A DNA stretch of 36,319 nt from Ktedonobacterales bacterium. Lineage in GTDB: Bacteria; Chloroflexota; Ktedonobacteria; Ktedonobacterales; DATBGS01. Shown here one piece after another: positions 16,351-23,186 of this stretch. Made by a program: the position numbers and the translations under genes. The notes beneath the pieces are model-generated. The model saw nothing but the letters and a program-made list of their open reading frames with translations, was not told the origin of the DNA and did no database searches. The DNA is taken from assembly GCA_036557285.1 (NCBI GenBank), contig DATBHW010000001.1, positions 1 through 36,319 of the forward strand, given 5' to 3'. How positions within the stretch are numbered: the first letter of the stretch is position 1; each line of letters begins with the position of its first letter.

Positions 16351-16394
16351 GCGGAAGCAGCGCGTCACTCGCGGGAGAAAGCTGAGGTTGTTGT

Positions 16395-18056
16395 ATGACA
16401 TTGGTGGTTCACCATCTCTCCAAGACATTTGGTATCAATCTGACGCTGGACGATCTGTCGTTTAGCGTTGGCGCGGGGGATCGGGTCGGGGTGGTTGGGA
16501 TGAATGGGGTGGGTAAGTCAACGCTGCTGAATATTCTGGCGGGGCAGGAGACACAGGATGCGGGGACGGTTGCGCTGGACGCCGGGGCGGAGATGGCTTA
16601 TCTGCCGCAGGCGACGCCGATCTTCTTTGGCCGGACGATTGACGATTTGATTCTGGAGTCTGTTGGGAACTTGCGCCAGCTTGAGGCGCGCATGGGCGAG
16701 CTTGAGCGGGAGATGGCAGGCGCTGACGAGGACCGGGCTGCCGCGCTTTTAGAGGAATACGCGCTGGTTTCGACGAGGTTTCAGGATCGCGGCGGATATG
16801 ATCTGGAATATCGGATTGATGCGATTCTGGCAGGGCTGGGGATTGCCCATCTGCCGCGCACGCGGGAGGTGGAGACGCTTTCGGGCGGGGAGAAGGCGCG
16901 AGTTGGGATGGCGACATTGCTGCTGCGTTCGCCTGATCTTTTGCTGCTGGATGAGCCGACAAATCATCTGGATGCGGGGGCGCTGGAGTGGCTGGAGGGT
17001 TATCTGGCGGGGTTTGGAGGGGCGCTGCTGGCGGTGTCGCATGATCGGCAGTTTCTGAATCGGGTGGTGAATCGCATTTTCGAGATTGATGAGCATACGC
17101 GGCGCCTCAAGAAGTATGAGGGTGATTATGACGCCTACGCGGGCGCGAAGGTGACTGAGCGGGCGAAATGGGAGGAGGATTATGAGCGCCAGCAGGAAGA
17201 GATCAAGGCGCTGCGATTGCGTATGCGCGAGACGGGGCGGCAAGTGGCGCATAATCGCGCGCCAAAAGACGGGGATAAGTATATCTATAACTTCAAAGGA
17301 GGAGGTGTCCAGAAGGCTATTTCGCGGAATGTGCGGGCGGCGGAAGAGCAGTTGAAGCGCATCGAGGCGGACCCGATTCTTAAGCCGCCCAGGCCGCTGC
17401 GCTTTTATCCGCGATTCGATGCGAGACGGCTGCGCTCTGACAGCGTGATCACGGTGGAGCATGTGAACAAAGGCTATGATGGCCGGGTGATTCTGCGCGA
17501 TGTGAGCTTTCGGGTGGCGTCGGATGCGCGGATTATGCTGGTTGGCCCAAACGGGGTGGGCAAGACGACACTGCTGCGGCTGCTGCTGGGGCTGGACACG
17601 CCAGACGCGGGGAGTGTGCGCGTGACGGGTAGCGCGCAGCTGGGCTATCTGCCACAGGAGCCGCTGCTGGACACGGGCCAGACGATTCTAGGGGCGTATC
17701 GGCAGGTGGTCGCTGGCTACGATGAGCAATTGATTGCGGGGCTGCTGGAACGAGGGCTGTTCCGGCTGGAGGATATGCCGAAGCTGGTGGGGCAGTTGAG
17801 CGTGGGGCAGCGGCGCAAGCTGGAGATTGCGCGGCTGATGGCGATGCAGCCGAATGCGCTGCTGCTGGATGAGCCGACGAATTATGTCAGCCTGGATGTG
17901 TTGGAGGCGTTCGAGGCGGCGGTGCTGGCGTTTCCTGGGCCGGTGATCGTGGTGACGCATGATCGCTGGTTTATGCAGCGCTTTGGGGGCGAACGCTGGG
18001 AACTGGTGGATGGGCGGCTGATTGGAGAACATATGGGGTTGATGGTTGATGGCTAA
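16395..18056 (+). CDS. ABC-F family ATPase, probable ribosome protection factor
   Basis: The 553-aa soluble protein has two tandem ATPase domains and no membrane segments. The first has Walker A GMNGVGKST (35-43), signature LSGGEKARVGMATL and Walker B LLLLDEPTNHLD. The second has VGPNGVGKTT, LSVGQRRKLEIARL and LLLDEPTNYVSLD. An arginine- and lysine-rich linker (the P-site tRNA interaction motif region) joins them. ABC-F proteins bind the ribosomal E site, and the resistance members dislodge macrolides, lincosamides or pleuromutilins. The departure from DEPTNHLD in the second domain and the attenuator-type leader favour a resistance role over a housekeeping EttA-like role. GAGG lies 7 nt before ATG 16395. 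Confidence 0.88.
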   Translation: MTLVVHHLSKTFGINLTLDDLSFSVGAGDRVGVVGMNGVGKSTLLNILAGQETQDAGTVALDAGAEMAYLPQATPIFFGRTIDDLILESVGNLRQLEARMGELEREMAGADEDRAAALLEEYALVSTRFQDRGGYDLEYRIDAILAGLGIAHLPRTREVETLSGGEKARVGMATLLLRSPDLLLLDEPTNHLDAGALEWLEGYLAGFGGALLAVSHDRQFLNRVVNRIFEIDEHTRRLKKYEGDYDAYAGAKVTERAKWEEDYERQQEEIKALRLRMRETGRQVAHNRAPKDGDKYIYNFKGGGVQKAISRNVRAAEEQLKRIEADPILKPPRPLRFYPRFDARRLRSDSVITVEHVNKGYDGRVILRDVSFRVASDARIMLVGPNGVGKTTLLRLLLGLDTPDAGSVRVTGSAQLGYLPQEPLLDTGQTILGAYRQVVAGYDEQLIAGLLERGLFRLEDMPKLVGQLSVGQRRKLEIARLMAMQPNALLLDEPTNYVSLDVLEAFEAAVLAFPGPVIVVTHDRWFMQRFGGERWELVDGRLIGEHMGLMVDG

Positions 18057-18060
18057 ATCT

Positions 18061-18203
18061 GCGTTCGCGTGTAAGGGCGGCGTGTGTGGTGGCGCGGCGG
18101 CTGGCCGCCTGGAAGGCGGCGCTACAAGTGGCGTTCGCGTGTAAGGGCGGTGTTCGCGCAGGCGCAGCGATTCGCCGCCAGGGACGGCGCTACAAGTGGC
18201 GGT
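18061..18203. repeat. Two tandem REP-like repeat units
   Basis: GCGTTCGCGTGTAAGGGCGG occurs at 18061-18080 and again at 18131-18150. Each unit continues into a GCCGCC...GGCG palindrome and the tail GCGCTACAAGTGGC. The unit length is about 70 bp. The central bases differ (TGGAA in one, AGGGA in the other), the same two variants seen elsewhere in the window. Confidence 0.75.
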
Positions 18204-18222
18204 GGTATGGGTGTTCGATGTA

Positions 18223-18609
18223 TCAGGCGAGGCCGTCTTCCAGGCGCAGCGGCTGCTGAGGGGAATCGCTGTACCCAACCGGTCCGGTTGACTCCTGGCG
18301 TTGGGTGTCTTCAGGGACGGCGGCAGCGGCTCGCGGCGGCCAATGCGGTGGCCTGGGGCGGCGCGGCTCGCGCACGCCGCTGAGGTCGCCGCGCCCGCCT
18401 GGGCTGCCAAAGGGGCGCAGGCGTGGTCGGCGCGTCAGGAGCAGGACACGCGCCATAGCAAGAATATAGATGAAGAAGAGGGTGAGAAGGATAAATAGGA
18501 CAACGGCCATAGGGGTTGGCCCAGCCCAGCGCAAGAGCAAGGTGAAGGCGGCGCTGAGTAGAAGGGCGGGAATAAGAGGCCAGAGGAATGTCGGGCGGTT
18601 GGCGCGCAT
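18223..18609 (-). CDS. Hypothetical small membrane protein
   Basis: The 128-aa product starts at ATG 18609, which has AAGGAG 6 nt upstream; the longer open frame upstream lacks such a site. Residues about 9-28 and 34-56 form two membrane helices. The remaining C-terminal half is a cytoplasm-type tail rich in Arg, Pro and Gly with no recognisable domain. It is convergent with the ABC-F gene. No function can be assigned. Confidence 0.6.
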   Translation of the reverse strand: MRANRPTFLWPLIPALLLSAAFTLLLRWAGPTPMAVVLFILLTLFFIYILAMARVLLLTRRPRLRPFGSPGGRGDLSGVREPRRPRPPHWPPRAAAAVPEDTQRQESTGPVGYSDSPQQPLRLEDGLA

Positions 18610-18805
18610 GGGATGCTCCTTCCCTGGTTGCAAGGCTGCCGGTTCTGCGAGAGAGAATGAAAGGCTTCTTATACTAAAAAAGACGAGCAAGAGCTATGTA
18701 TTGTTTCGCTGGAGGCGGACGGTTCATGAACAAGAATGAGATAATTGGTTGATGAAAGGGCCGCCGCATACCCGCGCTCTTTAGACGGGGTCAGGCGACC
18801 CCCGC

Positions 18806-18840
18806 TTGGCAGGATTACAAAGCGATGATATACTATCATC
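18806..18840 (+). promoter_or_regulatory. Promoter with RHH-type operator; leaderless start
   Basis: TTGGCA (18806-18811), 17 nt, TATACT (18829-18834). A perfect inverted repeat GATGATA-TAC-TATCATC (18824-18840) covers the -10 and ends at the base before ATG 18841. The transcript should start at or near that ATG, and no ribosome binding site is present, so the RHH gene is probably read from a leaderless message. The palindrome is a natural operator for the RHH product. Confidence 0.7.
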
Positions 18841-19011
18841 ATGAACAACGATGCCAAACTGAAACGCACGACCATCTATATCTCACCGGAACTTCAAGCA
18901 GCCTTACGCGCCTTGAGCAAGGCCCATAAGCGCTCCTTTACCGGCGAAGTGTTGTGGGCCTTAGAGCAGTATGTACAGGCCCACCAGAAGGGACCAGCGC
19001 GTGCCGAGTAG
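18841..19011 (+). CDS. Ribbon-helix-helix DNA-binding protein linked to tnpB
   Basis: The 56-aa product has the RHH layout: a beta strand with alternating residues (KRTTIYIS, residues 8-15), helix 1 (PELQAALRALSKAHK) and helix 2 (SFTGEVLWALEQYVQAHQK). It is too short for most gene finders. Its stop codon lies 8 bases beyond the GTG start of tnpB, giving an 11-bp overlap, so tnpB translation is probably coupled to it. It should bind the palindrome over its own promoter and so control TnpB levels. A role in DNA binding at the element ends is an alternative. Confidence 0.8.
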   Translation: MNNDAKLKRTTIYISPELQAALRALSKAHKRSFTGEVLWALEQYVQAHQKGPARAE

Positions 19012-20176
19012 GAAGACATACAAATACCGTATCTCCCCAACGGCCAGGCAGGAACAAACCTTGCTCTTTTACCTGCGACGCTGCCGTGACCTGTACAACG
19101 CGGGGCTGGAAGAGCGTAAAGCCTACTACCAGATGTGCCGTACCCAGCTTGCTTGTTACACGCAAATCAACGAGTTGCCCGATCTGAAGCGTACCTATCC
19201 GGCCTATCAAGACCTGCCCTCGCACGTCTTGCAGGATGTCTTGCGGCGGCTGGACAAAGCGTTTGCCGCCTTCTTCCGGCGCATCAGGAATGGCGAGACG
19301 CCCGGCTATCCGCGCTTCAAGAGCACTAGTCGCTACCATTCGTTCACCTATCCTGATGCAGCGGGTTGGAAACTGCAAGGGGACCGGCTGAAACTGGCGG
19401 GCGTCGGTGAGGTGAAAGTCAAGGTGCATCGGGAGATGCAGGGTACAATCAAAACTGTCACCATCCGGCGCGACATTGAGCAGTGGTACGTGACGTTCTC
19501 CTGTGAGGCGCCAGAAGAAGCGCCCTTGCCGCCCACTGCTGCTGCCGTTGGCTTGGATTTAGGCGTGCTGCATTTTGCTACCCTGTCTACTGGCGAGCAT
19601 ATCGAGAACCCGCGACATTACCGCAAGCGGCTCAAGCGTATCAAACTTCTCTCGCAAATCAAGGACCACCGCAAAAAAGGCAGTCATCGCAGAAAACGAG
19701 CGGCTATCGCCCTGGCAAAGGCGCATCGCAAGGTCCGTAACCAACGGCAGAACTTCCACCAGCAGCTTTCCCGCCGCCTGGTAAACGAGTACGGGCTGTT
19801 GGCGATGGAAGACCTGCATATCCTCTCTATGACTGCCGCGCCTGAGCCGAAACCAGACCCGGAACACGAGGGGCAATATCTGCCCAACGGCGCAGCGGCC
19901 AAGGCAGGCTTAAACCAATCGATTTTAGATGCTGGCTGGGGCCAGTTCCAATCCCTCTGCATCGTCAAGGCTGAGAGGGCCGGGCGGCGCGTGGTGTTGG
20001 TAGACCCCAAATATACCAGCCAGCTTTGCAGCGGCTGTGGCGCTGTCGTCAAGAAGGAGCTTTCCGAACGCTGGCATGCGTGCGCATGCGGCGTAGAGCT
20101 AGACCGGGACCACAACGCGGCACTCAACATGTTGTTCCGGGGCCAGGAAGTGGCCCACGATGCTACGGCGTCGTAG
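19001..20176 (+). CDS. tnpB: TnpB RNA-guided nuclease
   Basis: The 391-aa product from GTG 19001 has N-terminal tyrosine- and lysine-rich sequence (KTYKYRISPT) as in most TnpBs. An ATG at 18971 in frame would add ten unrelated residues. RuvC residues are intact: D186 in GLDLG, E270 in LLAMEDL, and D368/D370 in LDRDHNAALN. The zinc finger is C343-x2-C346 and C361-x-C363. TnpB proteins use a right-end RNA to cut sites next to a TAM, which keeps the element in place after TnpA excision. Length and motifs suggest an active nuclease rather than a dead derivative. Confidence 0.92.
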   Translation: MPSRKTYKYRISPTARQEQTLLFYLRRCRDLYNAGLEERKAYYQMCRTQLACYTQINELPDLKRTYPAYQDLPSHVLQDVLRRLDKAFAAFFRRIRNGETPGYPRFKSTSRYHSFTYPDAAGWKLQGDRLKLAGVGEVKVKVHREMQGTIKTVTIRRDIEQWYVTFSCEAPEEAPLPPTAAAVGLDLGVLHFATLSTGEHIENPRHYRKRLKRIKLLSQIKDHRKKGSHRRKRAAIALAKAHRKVRNQRQNFHQQLSRRLVNEYGLLAMEDLHILSMTAAPEPKPDPEHEGQYLPNGAAAKAGLNQSILDAGWGQFQSLCIVKAERAGRRVVLVDPKYTSQLCSGCGAVVKKELSERWHACACGVELDRDHNAALNMLFRGQEVAHDATAS

Positions 20177-20224
20177 AAGCCTCTTGCCTTGAGGCAGAGG
20201 TACTTCACTGAAAAGAGGTCCAAT
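20100..20224 (+). ncRNA. Putative right-end guide RNA (omega/reRNA) of TnpB
   Basis: In ISDra2-like systems the guide RNA covers the 3' end of tnpB and the right end, with the guide being the flanking host sequence. Here the scaffold would finish with the hairpin 20180-20200 and TTCAC at 20204-20208, and the guide would begin TGAAAAGAGGTCCAAT at 20209. The 5' limit is a guess from family length. Confidence 0.45.
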
Positions 20225-21191
20225 GGTTTCTTTTGATGATGTTTTGAGGGCGCGCGAGGTGATTGGCGGTCGCATCCGCCAGACGCCGCTGTTTTCAGCG
20301 ACGACGCTGGGGCAGATGGCTCCAACGCCGGTTTCGCTTTATCTGAAAGCAGAGATGTTTCAGAAGACGGGTTCGTTCAAGCCGCGCGGGGTGCTCTATC
20401 GGCTTTCGATGCTGACGCCGGAAGAGAGGCGGCGCGGGCTGATAGCAGCGTCGGCGGGCAATCACGGCCAGAGCCTGGCCTGGGGCGCGTCGTCGCTGGG
20501 GATCGCTTCGACGATTGTGATGCCAGAATGGGCCAGCCGCAGCAAGGTTGCGGCGGCACAGGGTTATGGCGCGACGGTGATGCTGCATGGGAAGAGCAGC
20601 CTGGAGGCGCACCTTCAGGCGCGGGTGCTGGCGGAAGAGCGTGGGCTGACACTGATTCACCCGTATGTGGATGAGGGGGTGATTGCCGGTCACGCGACGC
20701 TGGGGCTGGATATTGTGGATGATTTGCCGGATGCGGATGTGGTGGTGTTACAAATCGGCGGGGGGGCGCTCTGTGGTGGCAGTGCGCTGGCGATTAAATC
20801 GCGCAAGCCAGGGATGCGCGTGGTTGGGGTTGAGCCGGTGGGCGCAGCGCGGCTGACGGCGGCGCTGGCGGCTGGGCATCCGGTGACGCTGGAGGGGGTG
20901 AAGACGCATATTGATGGGCTGGGCGCGGGCTATACAGGGGAAGTGAATCTGGCGCTCTTTCAGCGTTATGTGGATGCGGTCGTACAGATCGAGGATGAGG
21001 CGGTGGACCGGGCGATTGCGCTGCTGGCGGAACGCTGCAAGCTGGTGGTGGAGCCAGCGGGAGCGGCGACAGTGGCGGCGATTCTGACGGGGAAAGTTCC
21101 GGTGAAGGCGGGCGAGAAGGCGGTGGCGGTGCTGAGCGGTGGGAATATTGATCCGGCGCGGCTGGCAGGGATTTTGAGCGCGGGCGCTTGA
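20223..21191 (+). CDS. PLP-dependent threonine/serine dehydratase family enzyme
   Basis: The 322-aa fold-type II PLP enzyme has the lysine motif KTGSFKPRG (K53), the asparagine loop SAGNHGQSLAWGA and the glycine loop QIGGGALCGG. There is no ACT regulatory domain, so it is closer to catabolic threonine dehydratase or serine racemase than to biosynthetic IlvA. The probable reaction is threonine or serine to 2-oxo acid plus ammonia. ATG 20223 has AGAGG 5 nt upstream. The TnpB element ends only 14 bp before the start codon, so the original promoter has been pushed away. Expression may now depend on read-through from tnpB. Confidence 0.88.
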   Translation: MVSFDDVLRAREVIGGRIRQTPLFSATTLGQMAPTPVSLYLKAEMFQKTGSFKPRGVLYRLSMLTPEERRRGLIAASAGNHGQSLAWGASSLGIASTIVMPEWASRSKVAAAQGYGATVMLHGKSSLEAHLQARVLAEERGLTLIHPYVDEGVIAGHATLGLDIVDDLPDADVVVLQIGGGALCGGSALAIKSRKPGMRVVGVEPVGAARLTAALAAGHPVTLEGVKTHIDGLGAGYTGEVNLALFQRYVDAVVQIEDEAVDRAIALLAERCKLVVEPAGAATVAAILTGKVPVKAGEKAVAVLSGGNIDPARLAGILSAGA

Positions 21192-21235
21192 TGGGGACGG
21201 CAGAGCCTACTAACCAGGGAAGGGGCGTTGGTCTT

Positions 21236-21775
21236 ATGTGGGACCAGGGGCAAAAACCTGTGATAATCAGGCCAGCGACAATTGACGACGCGCCAGCGAT
21301 TGCCGAGGCGCATGTGCGTTCGTGGCAGTGGGCGTATCGAGGCCAGCTTCCAGACGATTACCTTGATCGTATGTCGGATACGTTGGACCGGCGCGTGGAG
21401 GCGCGTCGGGCGGAACTGGCGAGCCTGTCGTCCGATGGCCGCTGGTGGGTTGCGGGGCAAGCCGATCAGGTTGTTGGATTCGCTATCACTCAGCCGAGCC
21501 GCGATGCCGACGCGCCGCCGCTGACCGGCGAGGTGGTCGCTATTTATCTGCTGCGAGAGGCGGCGGGCAAAGGAGTTGGGCGCGCGCTCTTTGCGCGCGC
21601 AGTGGCAGACCTGCGCGAACGAGGATACCGCCGGGCGACGCTGTGGGTGCTGGAAAGCAATGAGCGCGCCCGCCGGTTTTACGAGGCGGCTGGTTGGCGT
21701 GCCGATGGCACGCGCAAGACCGAGGAGCGGCCCGGCGCGCTCTTGCACGAAGTACGCTATTTTATCACCCTGTGA
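21236..21775 (+). CDS. GNAT family N-acetyltransferase
   Basis: The 179-aa product has a GNAT fold: IIRPATIDDAPAIAEAH at the start, the VVAIYLLREAAGKGVGRALF segment with the acetyl-CoA pyrophosphate loop (GKGVGRAL), and the closing LWVLESNERARRFYEAAGW. The substrate is unknown. ATG 21236 follows AGGGG by about 11 nt. An ATG at 21191, overlapping the dehydratase stop (TGATG), would add 15 residues and would couple the two genes. Either start keeps the domain whole. It appears co-transcribed with the dehydratase. Confidence 0.82.
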   Translation: MWDQGQKPVIIRPATIDDAPAIAEAHVRSWQWAYRGQLPDDYLDRMSDTLDRRVEARRAELASLSSDGRWWVAGQADQVVGFAITQPSRDADAPPLTGEVVAIYLLREAAGKGVGRALFARAVADLRERGYRRATLWVLESNERARRFYEAAGWRADGTRKTEERPGALLHEVRYFITL

Positions 21776-21784
21776 TGTGGCTGA

Positions 21785-22030
21785 TTATACTACCCGCTTG
21801 AAAGAAGCGGGCAATTTTAGCGAACCGCCAGCCTGCTGCTGGCGGTTCGCTGACCAGATCTTGGCGGGGAACTCGCGCCGCGCTGAGGCAGCAGGCGTAG
21901 CGCGTGCCTTCTGCCGGGCGAAGAGCGCGGGCGGGATGCGGAAGGGATAGCGTTTTTCCAGCCAGGCTTTGGCCGGGAACATGCGCGGCGGAAGGTTGTA
22001 CCAGGGGATAGATGCGTGAGACGAGACCAT
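21785..22030 (-). CDS. Conserved small protein of the repeat element (copy B)
   Basis: The 81-aa product begins MVSSHASIPWYNLPPR and is preceded by GGGGAG about 6 nt upstream. It aligns along its length with the copy at 35966-36172. The first 31 residues are nearly identical, differences there include several synonymous third-base changes, and further on a one-codon indel keeps the frame. Conserved features are WYNLPPR, FPAKAWLE, RYPFR, ATPAA and EFPAK. The tail after QQQ differs and covers a hairpin (21823-21850), so the true end may vary between copies. It is basic, with no signal peptide or membrane helix. I do not recognise the family. Confidence 0.6.
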   Translation of the reverse strand: MVSSHASIPWYNLPPRMFPAKAWLEKRYPFRIPPALFARQKARATPAASARREFPAKIWSANRQQQAGGSLKLPASFKRVV

Positions 22031-22318
22031 GAGAGCCTCCCCTTTCTTGCCGTTGTGCGGCGGAGAAAATGGAACGACCACATCGGGGAACCCTGGCCCG
22101 GAGAGGCCGCAGGGTTCACAGATATGGTCGCTGGGGGGTCTGGCTAGGGGGTCTCGATGATACAATAGTCCCCAGCCCCATATCTGGTTGTGCCGAATGT
22201 GGGGTCATGGCAGGGCCGGTGATTTGTTCGCCGGCTGTGCCAGCCGTTCTTCAGATGTTGCAGTATGCTGGGTGTGAGCTACCCTCCAGAGTGAAATGTG
22301 GGGCAAGCGAACGGGTAC
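22031..22318 (-). ncRNA. Structured leader RNA of the repeat element (copy B)
   Basis: About 288 nt separate the predicted start point from the small ORF. The RNA can form a nested stem (22075-22080/22125-22130 enclosing 22089-22095/22110-22116) and a second hairpin (22215-22222/22228-22235). In that hairpin one A-T pair of the other copy is replaced by G-C, and a C-G pair by a T-G wobble. Covariation plus conserved single strands suggest a regulatory leader or an independent RNA. No known family was recognised. Confidence 0.6.
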
Positions 22319-22324
22319 GCTGAG

Positions 22325-22353
22325 ATTGTACCTTGCTTGTGTCTATTTGTCAA
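22325..22353 (-). promoter_or_regulatory. Sigma70-type promoter of repeat element copy B
   Basis: The minus strand reads TTGACA (22348-22353), 17 nt, TACAAT (22325-22330). The boxes are conserved with the other copy while the spacer is not, which supports a functional promoter. Confidence 0.75.
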
Positions 22354-22381
22354 GCATTTTTGCGCAAAGGAGCTAAGGGAC

Positions 22382-23151
22382 ATGATTCTGCTGGATGGCA
22401 AAGTGGCGATTCTGACAGGTTCAGGCCGAGGGATTGGCGCGGCGGCAGCGAAGCTGTTTGCGTCGGAGGGGGCGTCGGTGGTGGTCTGCGATCTGGACGC
22501 CGCGCCTGCGGAGGAGACGGCCAACGCGATCAAGGCAGCAGGCGGCAAGGCAATTGCCGTTCCCGGCGATATGACGGACCCGGCCTTCCCTGAGCAGGTG
22601 GTGGCGAAGGCAATTGATGCGTTTGGCGGGCTGGTAAGCAGTGGCAGGCGATGCTGGATATTCATGTGACTGCGCCGTTCCGACTGATTCGCGCTGCTGC
22701 ATTGTTCATCCGCGAGGCGGCCAAGAAGGAGGCAGCGCAGCAGGGCCGGGCGAATGCGCGCAAGGTGGTCAATGTGAGTTCGGTTTCGGGGACACGGGGC
22801 AACGCGGGCCAGGCGAACTATTCGACGGCGAAAGCGGGCGTGACGGGTCTGACGAAGACGCTGGCGAAGGAGTGGGGGCAGTTCAATGTGCAGGTGAACT
22901 GTGTGGCCTATGGCTGGATTGAGACACGGCTGACGCAGGCGAAAGAGGCGGCTGAGAAGATCGAGCGCGGCGGCGAGGAGATTGCGATAGGCGTGCCAGG
23001 GCAGATGCGGGAGATGCTGAAGCTGATGGTGCCGTTGGGCCGACCGGGTACGCCGGAAGAGGCGGCAGGGCCGATGTTGTTCTTCGCTTCGCCGCTCTCT
23101 AACTATGTCTCTGGCATTGTGCTGGAGGTGCATGGCGGGCGCGCGATGTAA
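22382..23151 (+). pseudogene. Short-chain dehydrogenase (FabG-like), internal deletion and frameshift
   Basis: The N-terminal part (22382-22669) has the TGxGRGIG cofactor loop (TGSGRGIGAAAAKLF) and reaches AIDAFGGL. The rest of the gene continues in another frame from about 22636 (KQWQAMLDIHVTAPFRLIR) through VSSVSGTRGNAGQANYSTAKAG, with catalytic Ser, Tyr and Lys, to the end at 23151. The expected stretch DILVNNAG plus about a dozen residues is missing between them, so some 60-70 bases are lost and the frame is broken near 22634. AAGGAG lies 9 nt before ATG 22382. It is either a genuine pseudogene or an assembly deletion. Confidence 0.82.
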
Positions 23152-23186
23152 TAGCACAGCGCGCGGAAAGGTGTTGGCAAGGAACA

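Larger units (their letters stand above)
18754..20208 (+). mobile_element. IS200/IS605-type TnpB element without TnpA
   Basis: The proposed left end begins right after TTGAT (18749-18753), the target motif known for ISDra2-like elements, and carries the hairpin CGGGGTC/GACCCCCG (18786-18804). The proposed right end carries CCTCTTGCC-TTGA-GGCAGAGG (20180-20200, one bulged base) and finishes at or near TTCAC (20204-20208). There are no terminal inverted repeats and no target duplication, as expected for this family. It encodes an RHH protein and TnpB but no transposase, so it would depend on a TnpA supplied in trans. Ends are placed by eye. Confidence 0.75.
21785..22364 (-). repeat. Repeat element copy B: promoter, leader RNA and small ORF
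   Basis: This region is colinear with the joined copy at 35966-36319 plus 1-328. Conservation is near-perfect over 22036-22150 (the leader part next to the ORF) and at the ORF start. It is weaker in the promoter spacer, hairpin loops and ORF end. The outer stem 22075-22080/22125-22130 and the inner stem 22089-22095/22110-22116 are identical in both copies. No transposase or inverted terminal repeat is present. Confidence 0.85.

Noticed and set aside
16166-16465. 62- and 99-codon plus-strand frames in the ABC-F leader as the sensing peptide
   Set aside because: No clear ribosome binding site; the four-codon ORF with GGAGG close to the promoter is the better candidate.
18061-18203. CRISPR array
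   Set aside because: Only two 70-bp tandem units with no variable spacers; they belong to the dispersed palindrome family.
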